From Commensalibacter papalotli (ex Servin-Garciduenas et al. 2014) (GTDB taxonomy: Bacteria; Pseudomonadota; Alphaproteobacteria; Acetobacterales; Acetobacteraceae), in the NCBI RefSeq assembly GCF_000527695.1, contig NZ_ATSX01000001.1:186001-250000 (forward strand): a stretch of DNA of 64,000 nucleotides, in the 5' to 3' direction. Both the position numbers and the translations under genes were made by a program. Under the pieces are notes generated by a model. The model had not been told where the DNA came from. It ran no database searches and saw nothing but the letters and a program-made list of their open reading frames with translations. Numbering within the stretch: the stretch's first letter is position 1; each line of letters begins with the position of its first letter. Of the stretch, positions 1 to 8,441 are shown piece after piece.

Positions 1-595
1 AATAGGAGAGGGGAGTGCTGAAAAACTTCCTGAAAAAGTGAAATATTTATGTGCAGAAGCATTCAAACTTATGCATGGTTTTCCAGGGTTAATGGATAGT
101 TTACAAGGTATTGGTGTTTTAAGCACAGAGCAAGCAATTGCTTATAATATTGGTGGTATTATTGGGCGCTCTTCTGGCAGGGATATTGATATTCGTCGTT
201 ATATGCCTGAATATCGTCTTGAATGGCTTTCTCCACGTAATTATACCAGTGGAGACGTTTATGCACGAATGCAGTTACGCTTTCAAGAAATACAAAGTGC
301 TTTACATATTATCGAAACAATATTGCAAGATGTTGAAGAGGCCTCTCCAGTAGAAGAAAAAAAAATAATCATTGAAACGCTTTACGGCGAGGGTATAGGC
401 GTTTGTGAAGGTGTGCAGGGGGATTTATGGTATTACGTCAAAGTAGAGGCTGGTATTATCAAAGATATTTTTATTCGTGATCCTGCCTCTAATCAAGCCT
501 ATGTTTTGCAAGGGCTTTTAGAAGGTGAGCTTTGGGAAAATCAATCGATTATCAGAAGTTCATTTGGTATTTTATCAACAGGTGTGGACCTATAA
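1..595 (+). CDS. Group 4 hydrogenase / complex I-like large subunit, C-terminal part (partial)
   Basis: The reading frame is open to the left edge, so only about 197 C-terminal residues are present. The sequence (AFKLMHGFPGLMDSLQGIG, then a conserved GR-S-G-RDID stretch) matches the NuoD/HycE/EchE large-subunit fold, which carries the [NiFe] or quinone site in membrane-bound redox complexes. True NiFe hydrogenases end with a DPCxxC-type nickel motif. Here the equivalent end reads FGILSTGVDL, with no cysteine, as in NuoD. The protein is therefore probably a hydrogenase-related (Ehr-type) or complex I-type subunit rather than a hydrogen-evolving enzyme. The Fe-S subunit follows 11 nt downstream, so the two are an operon whose other members lie left of the window. 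The fold assignment is fairly firm; the substrate is unknown. Confidence 0.7.
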   Translation, partial: IGEGSAEKLPEKVKYLCAEAFKLMHGFPGLMDSLQGIGVLSTEQAIAYNIGGIIGRSSGRDIDIRRYMPEYRLEWLSPRNYTSGDVYARMQLRFQEIQSALHIIETILQDVEEASPVEEKKIIIETLYGEGIGVCEGVQGDLWYYVKVEAGIIKDIFIRDPASNQAYVLQGLLEGELWENQSIIRSSFGILSTGVDL

Positions 596-606
596 AAGGA
601 TAAAAA

Positions 607-1182
607 ATGGCTGTTATTCGTGCATTATTTGATTCTGTTTTTGGTAAAGTAAAGCCTTTGGATAAAAAAACAGGACATACCGATCAAATTTTGCATCTTT
701 TTGCGGTGCCTTGTGGGGATTGTAATGGCTGTGTTTTAGAAGTGATGGCATTAAGAGGGGCAGCATTTGATATATCTGCAAGTGGTTTGGTCTTCGTTGA
801 TCATCCTGCTATTGCCAATATTTTACTGATTAGTGGAGTATTGACGCGATCAATGATTCCTTATCTAGAAAAAAACTGGGAGCTGATGCCTGAACCCAAA
901 GCCATTGTTTCGATCGGATCTTGTGCAATTAATCAAGGTGTTTTTGAAGAAAATTACGCGGTCTTAAAAGAGAGTACTGGGGGAGAGGATTGCATTTTAG
1001 AAATAGAAGGCTGTCCCCCAGCACCCCAGCAAATTATGGAGGGGTTGTTGGGGTTGTTAGGTCTTTCTGTTCAAGTTGATCTAAACTCTCGCCCTCATCA
1101 TCATCTGTCTCATCTGTCTCCTTGTGAAGAGCCTCAGCATCTGCTTTTAATAAACGAAAACTCCGATAGCTTAAAGGAATAG
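607..1182 (+). CDS. NuoB/HycG-like [4Fe-4S] small subunit of a hydrogenase-related complex
   Basis: This 191-residue protein carries the four-cysteine proximal cluster motif of the NuoB/HycG/EchC family: CGDCNGC near residue 37, GSC near residue 103 and GCPP near residue 136. It would pass electrons to or from the large subunit encoded just upstream. The CxxC spacing (rather than the adjacent CC of NuoB) favours the group 4 hydrogenase/Ehr branch over canonical complex I. The conserved fold ends around residue 150. The last ~45 residues are His/Ser/Glu-rich and read through DNA that also encodes the C-terminus of pssA on the other strand. I see no terminator between the two convergent genes. 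Confidence 0.75.
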   Translation: MAVIRALFDSVFGKVKPLDKKTGHTDQILHLFAVPCGDCNGCVLEVMALRGAAFDISASGLVFVDHPAIANILLISGVLTRSMIPYLEKNWELMPEPKAIVSIGSCAINQGVFEENYAVLKESTGGEDCILEIEGCPPAPQQIMEGLLGLLGLSVQVDLNSRPHHHLSHLSPCEEPQHLLLINENSDSLKE

Positions 1183-1978
1183 TTCCTAAATATAACAAGC
1201 CACTAAAAGCTAGTGTTCCCCAAGGGTCTGCAACAAGGGTCGTCGCATAGAGTGTTGTGCCTAAAAGTAGGGGCAAAACATACGTTGTTGGGACTTTGAA
1301 ATTTTTAAATGACCAAATAGGAATCGTTGAAATGAGTAAGAAAGAGGTCATTACAAGCATAATAATTGTTAGTAATGGAGACTGTGCAATATCAATTAGA
1401 AAATTCCATTGAAGCTTTTTTGCTTCTAATCCAAGGAAAATTGGGAACAAAACAATACCGGCTCCTGCTGGGGCTGGCACTCCTGTAAAAAAATTACTGG
1501 CGTATTTTGGTTTGTCTTCATCTTCTAATGCAGCATTAAATCGAGCTAGTCTTAACGACATACAAACCGCAAACAAAGCACACGGAACAAAAGCATAACT
1601 TCCTTCATCTTTTAACGCCCACATATATAAAATGAAACACGGTGCGATCCCAAAAGAGAGAAAATCTGCCAAGCTATCAAGTTCGGCTCCAAATCTACTG
1701 GTGCCTCGTAAAAGACGTGCAATACGGCCATCTAGACCATCAAAACAACCAGCAATTAAAATAGCAATAACAGCTGTCGCAAATTCACCATGAATGGCAC
1801 TGCGAATACCAATTAATCCTGCACATAGTCCTAACAAAGTTAAGAGATTAGGGATCATGCGATTAAAAGAGATACCTTTTACCCTAGGACGTATTTTTTG
1901 CCGCAATAATAATTTACGTCGTGCACGCAAGGATGAGTTCGATGTTTTAGAGTTTTGAGACAATGGTTTCCCCACCAA
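1034..1978 (-). CDS. pssA: CDP-diacylglycerol--serine O-phosphatidyltransferase
   Basis: PssA joins CDP-diacylglycerol and L-serine to form phosphatidylserine in the inner membrane. The full CDP-alcohol phosphatidyltransferase signature is present: D80, D83-G84, A87-R88, G97, D101 and D105. Several hydrophobic segments follow, as expected for this polytopic enzyme. The tail (about residues 275-314) is acidic and Thr/Pro-rich and overlaps the convergent Fe-S gene by 149 bp. The first codons overlap psd by 32 bp, so psd-pssA are cotranscribed and probably translationally coupled. The start could instead lie further in, before the first membrane helix at Met41. Confidence 0.9.
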   Translation of the reverse strand: MVGKPLSQNSKTSNSSLRARRKLLLRQKIRPRVKGISFNRMIPNLLTLLGLCAGLIGIRSAIHGEFATAVIAILIAGCFDGLDGRIARLLRGTSRFGAELDSLADFLSFGIAPCFILYMWALKDEGSYAFVPCALFAVCMSLRLARFNAALEDEDKPKYASNFFTGVPAPAGAGIVLFPIFLGLEAKKLQWNFLIDIAQSPLLTIIMLVMTSFLLISTIPIWSFKNFKVPTTYVLPLLLGTTLYATTLVADPWGTLAFSGLLYLGTIPLSYRSFRLLKADAEALHKETDETDDDEGESLDQLEQKDLTTPTTPP

Positions 1979-2624
1979 TCATAGTTTGTCCAACTTGTAC
2001 ATTAGGAAGACAGCCTTCGGGTAAGTATAAATCAACGCGAGATCCAAAGCGAATTAATCCATAGATATCACCAGTTTCATATTGATTTTCAACAATAGCT
2101 TCACAAACAATACGACGAGCAATTAATCCAGCAATTTGCACAATAATTAATTTTTTGTCATTAGGTAAAGTCATACAAATAGCATTACGTTCATTATGTT
2201 CAGACGCTTTATCTAAAGAAGCATTTAAAAATTTGCCTTTGATATAAACACGACTGGTAACGGTACCTTTGGCTGGAATACGTTGTAAATGAACATTAAA
2301 AACAGACAGGAAAATCGAAACGCGCCATACGGGTTTTTCAGGCATACCAAGGTTAGCAGGTGGCATTATACAATCAATCGCAGAAACAGTGCCATCAGCG
2401 GGAGATACAATTATGTTTTCTTCTACAGGTATGATGCGTTTGGGATTTCGGAAGAAATACCAGACAAAACCAAATAAAATCAAACCAAGCTTGCCAATAA
2501 AACGGGTTAAACGCCAAGGTGTCATCCGTCCCAAAATTGAAACTGTTGCTGCAATAATAAGAAAGGGGTGGCTTGCGCGATGGGGTTTGCAAATACCAGA
2601 TTTAATTGATTGTAAAATAGACAT
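1947..2624 (-). CDS. psd: Phosphatidylserine decarboxylase proenzyme (short type)
   Basis: Psd converts phosphatidylserine to phosphatidylethanolamine. At 225 residues it belongs to the short, archaetidylserine-type class common in alphaproteobacteria. The FGS site (G194-S195), where self-cleavage creates the pyruvoyl cofactor, is visible near the C-terminus, as is the VSPADG stretch near residue 73. Two hydrophobic segments near residues 20-58 anchor it to the membrane. It precedes and overlaps pssA, so both steps of PE synthesis are in one transcription unit. Confidence 0.92.
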   Translation of the reverse strand: MSILQSIKSGICKPHRASHPFLIIAATVSILGRMTPWRLTRFIGKLGLILFGFVWYFFRNPKRIIPVEENIIVSPADGTVSAIDCIMPPANLGMPEKPVWRVSIFLSVFNVHLQRIPAKGTVTSRVYIKGKFLNASLDKASEHNERNAICMTLPNDKKLIIVQIAGLIARRIVCEAIVENQYETGDIYGLIRFGSRVDLYLPEGCLPNVQVGQTMIGGETIVSKL

Positions 2625-2652
2625 GTTGTCGTAACCTTTGGACGTAATATAC

Positions 2653-3405
2653 TTATTGGTCTGAATTTGTAAGGTTCAGACTGGTTTTGGATAATTTTTC
2701 TTGTAGTATATAGTTTTTTTTCAAAGGCGTCACTGTAATTGGTGCATAAAGATTTTTTTCAATTTCAATGAGGTGATATCCACCAAGAAAAGGTACAAAG
2801 AATACCCCTATAAATTCTAGAATTTTATTATTTCGTAAAGAAAGTGAATTCATTACTTTAGGTGGAAAATATATTACACGTTCATAATGGCTGATATGAA
2901 ACATATGTTGTTTCAAAATAATATTCAGCTTTTGAATAAAAAAGGAGTTTCTGTATCGTAAAGAAAGATTGTCAATTATGGACCACCAGCCTAGTTTATT
3001 AGGCAAGAGTAAAATAATTTTTCCATCATCATTTAAAGTGTTCCAGCAAGAACGTAGAAGTGAGTAAAACTGTTGTTGCGTTACTTTTGCATCGTGTACA
3101 TACAAAATGCGGTCAATGCTGCAATCTTGCAAAGGAAAAGAATCTGTTGAAAAGCAGCAAGTTTTTTGGTTGTAATGGTATAAATGTTTTAAATTACAAT
3201 TAGGGATAGAATCTAACACGCCATGGAGGTGGTAATGAGGATACCAGGTCTTTTGTGGAAACAAAGAAAATGTTTGTCCAAGGGTAAAAAGGGATAAACC
3301 ACATAAATTGGGCCATAATTGGGTTAATTTATATTGAAGATAGGTTGTTATTCCTTGCTTTTTTTGACATTGATTAACTAGAATAGAATTAAAATCGTAG
3401 GCCAT
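2653..3405 (-). CDS. Class I SAM-dependent methyltransferase-like protein
   Basis: The 250-residue protein looks like a divergent class I methyltransferase. A hydrophobic strand near residue 38 stands where motif I would be, but the usual GxGxG is degenerate. The region near residues 95-140 (SIDRILYVHD, then a helix and GKIILLLPN) resembles motifs IV-VI of the Methyltransf_11 fold. It is divergent from gloB, an arrangement also seen in other proteobacteria (gloB beside a yafS-type methyltransferase). The substrate is unknown, and the loss of a clear SAM loop raises some doubt about activity. Confidence 0.6.
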   Translation of the reverse strand: MAYDFNSILVNQCQKKQGITTYLQYKLTQLWPNLCGLSLFTLGQTFSLFPQKTWYPHYHLHGVLDSIPNCNLKHLYHYNQKTCCFSTDSFPLQDCSIDRILYVHDAKVTQQQFYSLLRSCWNTLNDDGKIILLLPNKLGWWSIIDNLSLRYRNSFFIQKLNIILKQHMFHISHYERVIYFPPKVMNSLSLRNNKILEFIGVFFVPFLGGYHLIEIEKNLYAPITVTPLKKNYILQEKLSKTSLNLTNSDQ

Positions 3406-3471
3406 TGCAACTCTTTTTATAGATATTTTGTTTAGTTTATAAAAGTATAGTGGTCGAAATAAGGAGAAACT

Positions 3472-4203
3472 ATGACTGTAACTATAGAACCTATTCCTTT
3501 CTTTGAATCAAATTATGCATGGTTAATGATTGATGAAAAGAGTAAAAATGCAGTTATTGTTGATCCAGGTGATGCAAAACCGATCTTACAATTTTTAAAA
3601 GAAAGGCAAATTTCTTTAAAAGCGATATTAATTACACATTTTCACAGTGATCATATCAATGGCATTACCGAATTAAAAAACATTTTTGAATGTAAAGTAT
3701 ATGCGCCATTAAAGGAAGCAGACAAAATTCCTGATATTGATCAAACTGTTCATGAAGGAGATATTATCTCTTTAGAGGGGATAGGGGATGTACAAGTAAT
3801 TGAAACACCAGGTCATACATTGGGTTCTATTTGCTACTATATTTCTGATTTAAAACTGATTTTTACAGGAGATACATTATTTAGTTTAGGATGTGGTCGT
3901 TTGTTCGAGGGCACACCCGCTCAAATGTTCAACAGTTTAAATAAAATCGCGGCATTGCCAGAGGATATCAACGTGTATTGTGGACACGAATATACTGTCG
4001 ATAATGGCCGTTTTGCGCTTTCTGTTTTTCCAAATTATCAGCCTCTTAGGAATAGGTTAGAAAATGTAAAACAGTTAAGGGAACAACGTTTACCAACTTT
4101 ACCTGTTTTATTATCAGAAGAGAAAAGAACAAATCCATTTTTACTAGCAAAAAATATAACTGAATTCACAGATTTTCGCAGAGGGAAAGATCATTTTGTA
4201 TAA
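3472..4203 (+). CDS. gloB: Hydroxyacylglutathione hydrolase (glyoxalase II)
   Basis: GloB hydrolyses S-lactoylglutathione to D-lactate and glutathione, the second step of methylglyoxal detoxification. The binuclear metal motif THFHSDH lies at residues 55-61. Further metal ligands are recognisable in the PGHTLGS and FTGDTLFSLGCGR stretches and in YCGHEYT. At 243 residues it has normal family length and includes the C-terminal substrate-binding helices. AAGGAG precedes the ATG. The stop codon overlaps the convergent gene at 4191 by 13 bp. Confidence 0.93.
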   Translation: MTVTIEPIPFFESNYAWLMIDEKSKNAVIVDPGDAKPILQFLKERQISLKAILITHFHSDHINGITELKNIFECKVYAPLKEADKIPDIDQTVHEGDIISLEGIGDVQVIETPGHTLGSICYYISDLKLIFTGDTLFSLGCGRLFEGTPAQMFNSLNKIAALPEDINVYCGHEYTVDNGRFALSVFPNYQPLRNRLENVKQLREQRLPTLPVLLSEEKRTNPFLLAKNITEFTDFRRGKDHFV

Positions 4204-5255
4204 GTCTTTACAAGTGCTTTAAAACGATCATACCAAAGAGTTTGTAAAGGAATTGCTCCCAGATATATAACCCCTTCACGGATGAATAATGTCAAATTTA
4301 ATTGTGAAGGAAGTAATGTTTGGGAGAGTTCTTGTTTTAATTGTATACAACAATTAAGAGACATTAATTGTTGATAAATGGTTTGATCAATACCACTGAA
4401 ATGAAGTGACATTTCGCCTGTAGGTAAAAGTTGTGGATGGGGAAAATACAATTTTCCTGTCGAATGAATAGATAAAGTGTTCCATGAAAAATTTATTTTT
4501 TGGATTAATAGTTTATATAAATTACTTGCAAAGTTCTGAGCGTTGTTATCTTTGATTAAAGCTGCTTGTAGTTGTATATTGTTTAATTTTTGAACTGGAA
4601 AAGAATCAAAGTTGACAAGAGCTTGCTGGATACTAATCTGAGAATAACCCAAGCTATTGCTTTGATCTTGGTTGCTATCCCAATGTAATTTGGTTTGTAT
4701 ATTCTTTAATTGTAAAGATTGAATGCCCCAAGTTGATTGAGAAATATTGGTATAGAAAATTTCTTTAGACTGTAGCGAAATTGTTTCTTTATGATAAGTT
4801 CCCAAAAAAGGTATGTAAAGATTCCATGGAGCCCCATGAAGCTGAACACAATCATGAGGGCAAAAGATTTGCTCTCCATCCAATCGTATAGCAAGACTAA
4901 AGGGGTGCCACAACGAATAAGAAAGTGTTGCTTGTTTTGCTTGCCAAAGTGTTTGAGATTCAGAAATTATGTTTCTTTGTATGGTAGGATAGGCAAGGGT
5001 AACTTGTGGCCAAAGTCTCCATGATGAAGTTGATATTAATTTATATTGAAACGTTAAGTTTTGTTTTTTTAAAAAATGCTGTTGGCTTGTTAAGAGGTAG
5101 TTTATATTGTTAATTAAATAAGTATGAGCAAATAAGTAATTACCCAATAAAACTAAAAAAACGATACTTATAAAAAAAAGTTTTTTATAAGTTGTTTTCT
5201 TTTGGATAAACAAATGTTTTCGGCGATTAAACATATAATATTCAAATATTTTCAT
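4191..5255 (-). CDS. Membrane-anchored protein, possibly DUF2125 family
   Basis: This 354-residue protein has a basic N-terminus, one hydrophobic segment (about residues 27-46) and a long polar, beta-rich exported part. The stretch near residue 90 (SSWRLWPQVTLAYPTI) and the repeated amphipathic strands resemble DUF2125 proteins of alphaproteobacteria, which are predicted periplasmic proteins of unknown function. I recognise no catalytic motif. The family assignment is by overall pattern only. It is the sole gene between two convergent or terminating units and may be monocistronic. Confidence 0.55.
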   Translation of the reverse strand: MKIFEYYMFNRRKHLFIQKKTTYKKLFFISIVFLVLLGNYLFAHTYLINNINYLLTSQQHFLKKQNLTFQYKLISTSSWRLWPQVTLAYPTIQRNIISESQTLWQAKQATLSYSLWHPFSLAIRLDGEQIFCPHDCVQLHGAPWNLYIPFLGTYHKETISLQSKEIFYTNISQSTWGIQSLQLKNIQTKLHWDSNQDQSNSLGYSQISIQQALVNFDSFPVQKLNNIQLQAALIKDNNAQNFASNLYKLLIQKINFSWNTLSIHSTGKLYFPHPQLLPTGEMSLHFSGIDQTIYQQLMSLNCCIQLKQELSQTLLPSQLNLTLFIREGVIYLGAIPLQTLWYDRFKALVKTYTK

Positions 5256-5454
5256 ATAAAACAGAGTCGTTGTATTAAAACATCCACAAGACAGATTCGC
5301 TTGAAATCAAGAAAAAAAATAAATTATTTTTTTGTTTGACTGTTGTAAAGCGCTAGAAACTCAAGCTTTCTAGCGAATCTATAAAAACTGCCAACGACTC
5401 TGGTCCTTAAAAGCTATACTAAAACATCCACCAAGTTATCCACAGGGTTATTAA
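5256..5454. other. AT-rich intergenic region with inverted repeats and one consensus DnaA box
   Basis: This gap holds a consensus DnaA box (TTATCCACA, 5436-5444), a perfect 9-bp inverted repeat (CGCTAGAAA ... TTTCTAGCG, about 5352-5376), a short CTTGAAATCAAG palindrome followed by an A/T-only tract near 5300-5335, and a direct repeat of TAAAACATCCAC near 5275 and 5419. The 9-bp stem lies downstream of plsC and may end that operon, although no good T-run follows it. A single DnaA box is not enough to call an origin, and genes on both sides point the same way. Confidence 0.4.
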
Positions 5455-6150
5455 CTACGATTCTATACTGGACCAACTGCGCTCTATAGCCGCTAAAGTT
5501 TCTTTGCGATTGCTGGTATCAGTGATGGCTGGGTGAATAGTGATGTGGATAGTTCCAGGATATTTCTTAAAAGAATTTCTGGGCCAGCAATAACCAGAGT
5601 CAATGCTCACAGGTACTATTTTTAAGTTGAGTTGATTGGCAATAGCTACTGTTCCAGCATGTAATTTAACTTTTTCTCCTACAGCTGTGCGTGTACCTTC
5701 TGGAAAAATAATAATTTGTCTGAAATCATCAACAGCTTTCTGACAATCTTGGATCAGATTTTTAAGAGCCTTGATACCACCTTGCCGATCCAAAGGAATC
5801 ATACCAGATAGTTTTAACATTGGTCCGACTAAAGGAATACGAATTAGCTCACGCTTCATAATATAGGCAGGACGTTCCAACAAATTCATCCAAACAAAAG
5901 TGTCAAATGCAGATTGATGCTGAGAGGCAATTAAAAAAGAATGTTCTGTGGGTAAATTTTCTTGACCAATAATCTGTGTAGAAATCATACATAATTTTTC
6001 AAGCCCTTGCAAAGTAAGGCGTGTCCATAATTGTGCGTAAGACAAAGCATGTTTCTTAGCAAAAAAACGAATAATAAAAGCAAAAATACCCATAAAAATA
6101 GTTAGGGTAACAAAATAGAGTGTAAATAAAATAGAACGAATGAAAACCAT
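5455..6150 (-). CDS. plsC: 1-acyl-sn-glycerol-3-phosphate acyltransferase
   Basis: PlsC adds the second acyl chain to lysophosphatidic acid to give phosphatidic acid. The acyltransferase motifs are clear: HQSAFD (H-x4-D), then a segment ending in MIPLDRQGG, and FPEGTRT as motif III. One or two N-terminal hydrophobic segments anchor the 231-residue protein to the inner membrane. It is the last gene of the ftsE-ftsX-ydcF-like-plsC run and starts 14 nt after its upstream neighbour. Confidence 0.9.
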   Translation of the reverse strand: MVFIRSILFTLYFVTLTIFMGIFAFIIRFFAKKHALSYAQLWTRLTLQGLEKLCMISTQIIGQENLPTEHSFLIASQHQSAFDTFVWMNLLERPAYIMKRELIRIPLVGPMLKLSGMIPLDRQGGIKALKNLIQDCQKAVDDFRQIIIFPEGTRTAVGEKVKLHAGTVAIANQLNLKIVPVSIDSGYCWPRNSFKKYPGTIHITIHPAITDTSNRKETLAAIERSWSSIES

Positions 6151-6164
6151 CAGAGATCAGCTTT

Positions 6165-6785
6165 TTATGGAATGTTTTTTAAAAAATCTTCTTTTGGGCG
6201 GGTAGTATGGATTAACCCTGTATAAGCTGCAAGGAATTTATTATATTCAAGAAAGAGTAGCCTTATTGAGTGTATATGTGAAAAAGTTTCTTTTTTATCA
6301 TTACGAGCAACATAAGGATAAAGTGTAACATTATCTAATAAAGTCTGCATTTCTACAAGGGCACGACGAATATGATAACTTGAGGTTACAATAATCAACG
6401 AGTTTAGATTGTGATAATGTGCCCAAGCAGCAGTTTCAACAGCGTTTCCCATGGTCGAGGTTGCGCTGTGTCCTATGGTAATCCGATCGCGATCACTTTG
6501 GCTTAGGGTAAAAGGTAAGATTCTTTCTAAATCTTGTAACGTCGTCGTTGATTGAACCCCAGATATTAATAAATATTTTCCATGATTGGATTGTAATAAC
6601 TTAACAGCAGTCTCAATGCGTTTAGCACCCCCTGTTAAAACCACAATTCCTTGAGCTGTAGGGGCAGGGGGATAATAGGTTATGGTATCAATAATAAACA
6701 AAACAAAACCACCCCCCCATAAAAGAATGGTTCCCAATATTCCCCACAGAATAAGCCATCTTGGTTTAGAACGTATTTTTCCCAT
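6165..6785 (-). CDS. YdcF/SanA-family (DUF218) membrane-anchored protein
   Basis: The 206-residue protein has one N-terminal transmembrane helix (about residues 11-33) followed by a DUF218 domain. Conserved blocks include IVVLTGGAKR, KYLLISGV, NAVETAAWA and IIVTSSYHIRRA. Members such as ElyC, SanA and YdcF act in envelope integrity or lipid-carrier metabolism, but the chemistry is not settled. Its place between ftsX and plsC agrees with an envelope role. Gaps on both sides are only a few nucleotides, so cotranscription is likely. Confidence 0.8.
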   Translation of the reverse strand: MGKIRSKPRWLILWGILGTILLWGGGFVLFIIDTITYYPPAPTAQGIVVLTGGAKRIETAVKLLQSNHGKYLLISGVQSTTTLQDLERILPFTLSQSDRDRITIGHSATSTMGNAVETAAWAHYHNLNSLIIVTSSYHIRRALVEMQTLLDNVTLYPYVARNDKKETFSHIHSIRLLFLEYNKFLAAYTGLIHTTRPKEDFLKNIP

Positions 6786-6788
6786 GTT

Positions 6789-7742
6789 TTATGTTAAATG
6801 CCTTAGCCAGAAATATACGATAATGGTTGTGGTTATCCATCCTATTAAATAGTTACATATTGGTAAAAGAATAAACAACGCGAAAAGCTGAAAAGGGGTT
6901 GTAATCAAAAAATAAAACCAGCTAGCGTTGGATAATGCTTGCCAATTTGGATCGCTGCTGAAGGGCAAGCATAAATAGGTCAGGAATAAAAGCAAGGGAA
7001 TTGAAAACACACTCCCTATTGCTCCACCGATGCTAGCAAGGTATGCGCTTCTATTTGCAAAACGTAGAGCAATATATGTATCTGATGCCCCTAAATTATG
7101 TATAATTTCAATAGTTTGTCGACACTGTATTAACCCATTTCTTGTGGATAAAGCAATGACGGTGGCAGCAACCGATATTACAATAAGAAGTGCCAGAAAG
7201 GCACTGGTTTGTAAGCTGTTGGCGAGTGCATTTAGTCGTTGATTCCAAAAATTACTTTGTTCGATGACAACATCAGGAATAATTTCTTTCAAAGACTTTT
7301 GTAAAGTATCTGAAAGAGGAGGATCATTTTTTAAATGAAGTTCAATAATTACAGGAATAGGAAGTGCAAAAGATTGAATACTCTCGTGAAGCCAAGGCGC
7401 TAATAACTCATCAATCTCTTTGTCGGTTAATTGATGAAAAGAGGTAAGTTCTTTTGATTTGGCTAATAAAGCAAGAATAAGTTGTGTTTTTGTTTTAGCT
7501 GTTGGTGAGACCGTTGTTTTATTATCAGAAAAAGGAATGTCACTTGTCGTTGGAATCTGTAAAATAACCGTTGAAGCTGCACCTGCACTCCATCGATTTG
7601 CCAGTTGTTGGCTTGCATATGCTCCAGCGATTGAAAGAGCAGCCAAAAATGCCATTGCTGCGACAAGAGGAATTAAATATTGCCCAGGTAATGCTCGTTG
7701 CAGCTTTAAACCATCTGTTGTTTTGTATTTAAACAGCATCAC
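6789..7742 (-). CDS. ftsX: Cell division permease-like protein FtsX
   Basis: FtsX is the membrane partner of the FtsE ATPase and controls septal peptidoglycan hydrolases. The 317-residue protein has a hydrophobic helix near residues 25-47, a large periplasmic loop (about 50-175), then three membrane segments near 180-200, 225-255 and 280-310. That is the type II ABC FtsX topology. The start overlaps the end of ftsE by 14 bp, which supports coupled translation. The periplasmic domain is divergent, as usual in alphaproteobacteria. A partner amidase, amiC, is encoded elsewhere in this window. Confidence 0.88.
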   Translation of the reverse strand: MMLFKYKTTDGLKLQRALPGQYLIPLVAAMAFLAALSIAGAYASQQLANRWSAGAASTVILQIPTTSDIPFSDNKTTVSPTAKTKTQLILALLAKSKELTSFHQLTDKEIDELLAPWLHESIQSFALPIPVIIELHLKNDPPLSDTLQKSLKEIIPDVVIEQSNFWNQRLNALANSLQTSAFLALLIVISVAATVIALSTRNGLIQCRQTIEIIHNLGASDTYIALRFANRSAYLASIGGAIGSVFSIPLLLFLTYLCLPFSSDPNWQALSNASWFYFLITTPFQLFALFILLPICNYLIGWITTTIIVYFWLRHLT

Positions 7743-8394
7743 TTGTCCATAATTGTCCGTTTTCCAACTTTAAACGCGGGGCAGGAAATTGACGAATTAG
7801 CGCATCATTATGAGTTGCAATAATAATGGTGCATCCTAAGTCGTTCAAGTCATAAAATAAATCCATTAAGCGTTTTACTTGATAGTCATCCAGAGCATTA
7901 GTGGGTTCATCTGCCAGTAATAAATTGGGGCGATGAATTACAGCCCGTGCAATGGAAATTCGTTGCTGTTCTCCTCCTGACAAGAATTTAGGATAGACAT
8001 ATTTTTTATGCTCAAGCCCCATCCACCCCAGAATACGCATTGTCCAGCGTTGCACGGTTTCTTCGTCTGAATGTTGCAATCTTAATGGTAGTGCAACATT
8101 ATCGAATACTGTTAAATTAGGGATTAGCCTAAAATCTTGATATACCATTCCAATGCGTTGCTTTAATTTGCAAAGTATTGATCTGCGTGCATGATTGGTA
8201 GGGGTGTCTAAAATTGTTACCAAGCCTGTGCTCGATTTTTTTTCAAGATGCAACATGCGTAACAAAGTGGATTTTCCAACTCCTGATGGTCCTGTTAACC
8301 AACAAAACCCACCTTGAGGAATATGTAAGTTTACATTTTCCAAAAGAGGAATATCGTCTTTATAGTTTAAACTGACACCATCAAGTTGAATCAT
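7729..8394 (-). CDS. ftsE: Cell division ATP-binding protein FtsE
   Basis: FtsE is the ABC ATPase of the FtsEX complex. All nucleotide-binding motifs are visible in its 221 residues: Walker A GPSGVGKST, Q-loop MVYQDFRLI, signature LSGGEQQR, Walker B LLLADEPT with a following ALD D-loop, and the H-loop ATHN. The length is standard. It overlaps ftsX and follows a small unknown membrane gene at a 47-nt gap. Confidence 0.93.
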   Translation of the reverse strand: MIQLDGVSLNYKDDIPLLENVNLHIPQGGFCWLTGPSGVGKSTLLRMLHLEKKSSTGLVTILDTPTNHARRSILCKLKQRIGMVYQDFRLIPNLTVFDNVALPLRLQHSDEETVQRWTMRILGWMGLEHKKYVYPKFLSGGEQQRISIARAVIHRPNLLLADEPTNALDDYQVKRLMDLFYDLNDLGCTIIIATHNDALIRQFPAPRLKLENGQLWTSDAV

Positions 8395-8441
8395 GCGTAA
8401 TGCTTTAACTCTTTCTTATGTTAGGCTAGGGAAAACCTTTT

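Noticed and set aside
5256-5454. Calling this region the chromosome origin
   Set aside because: Only one consensus DnaA box, no dnaA or other origin-linked genes nearby, and no change of gene direction across it.
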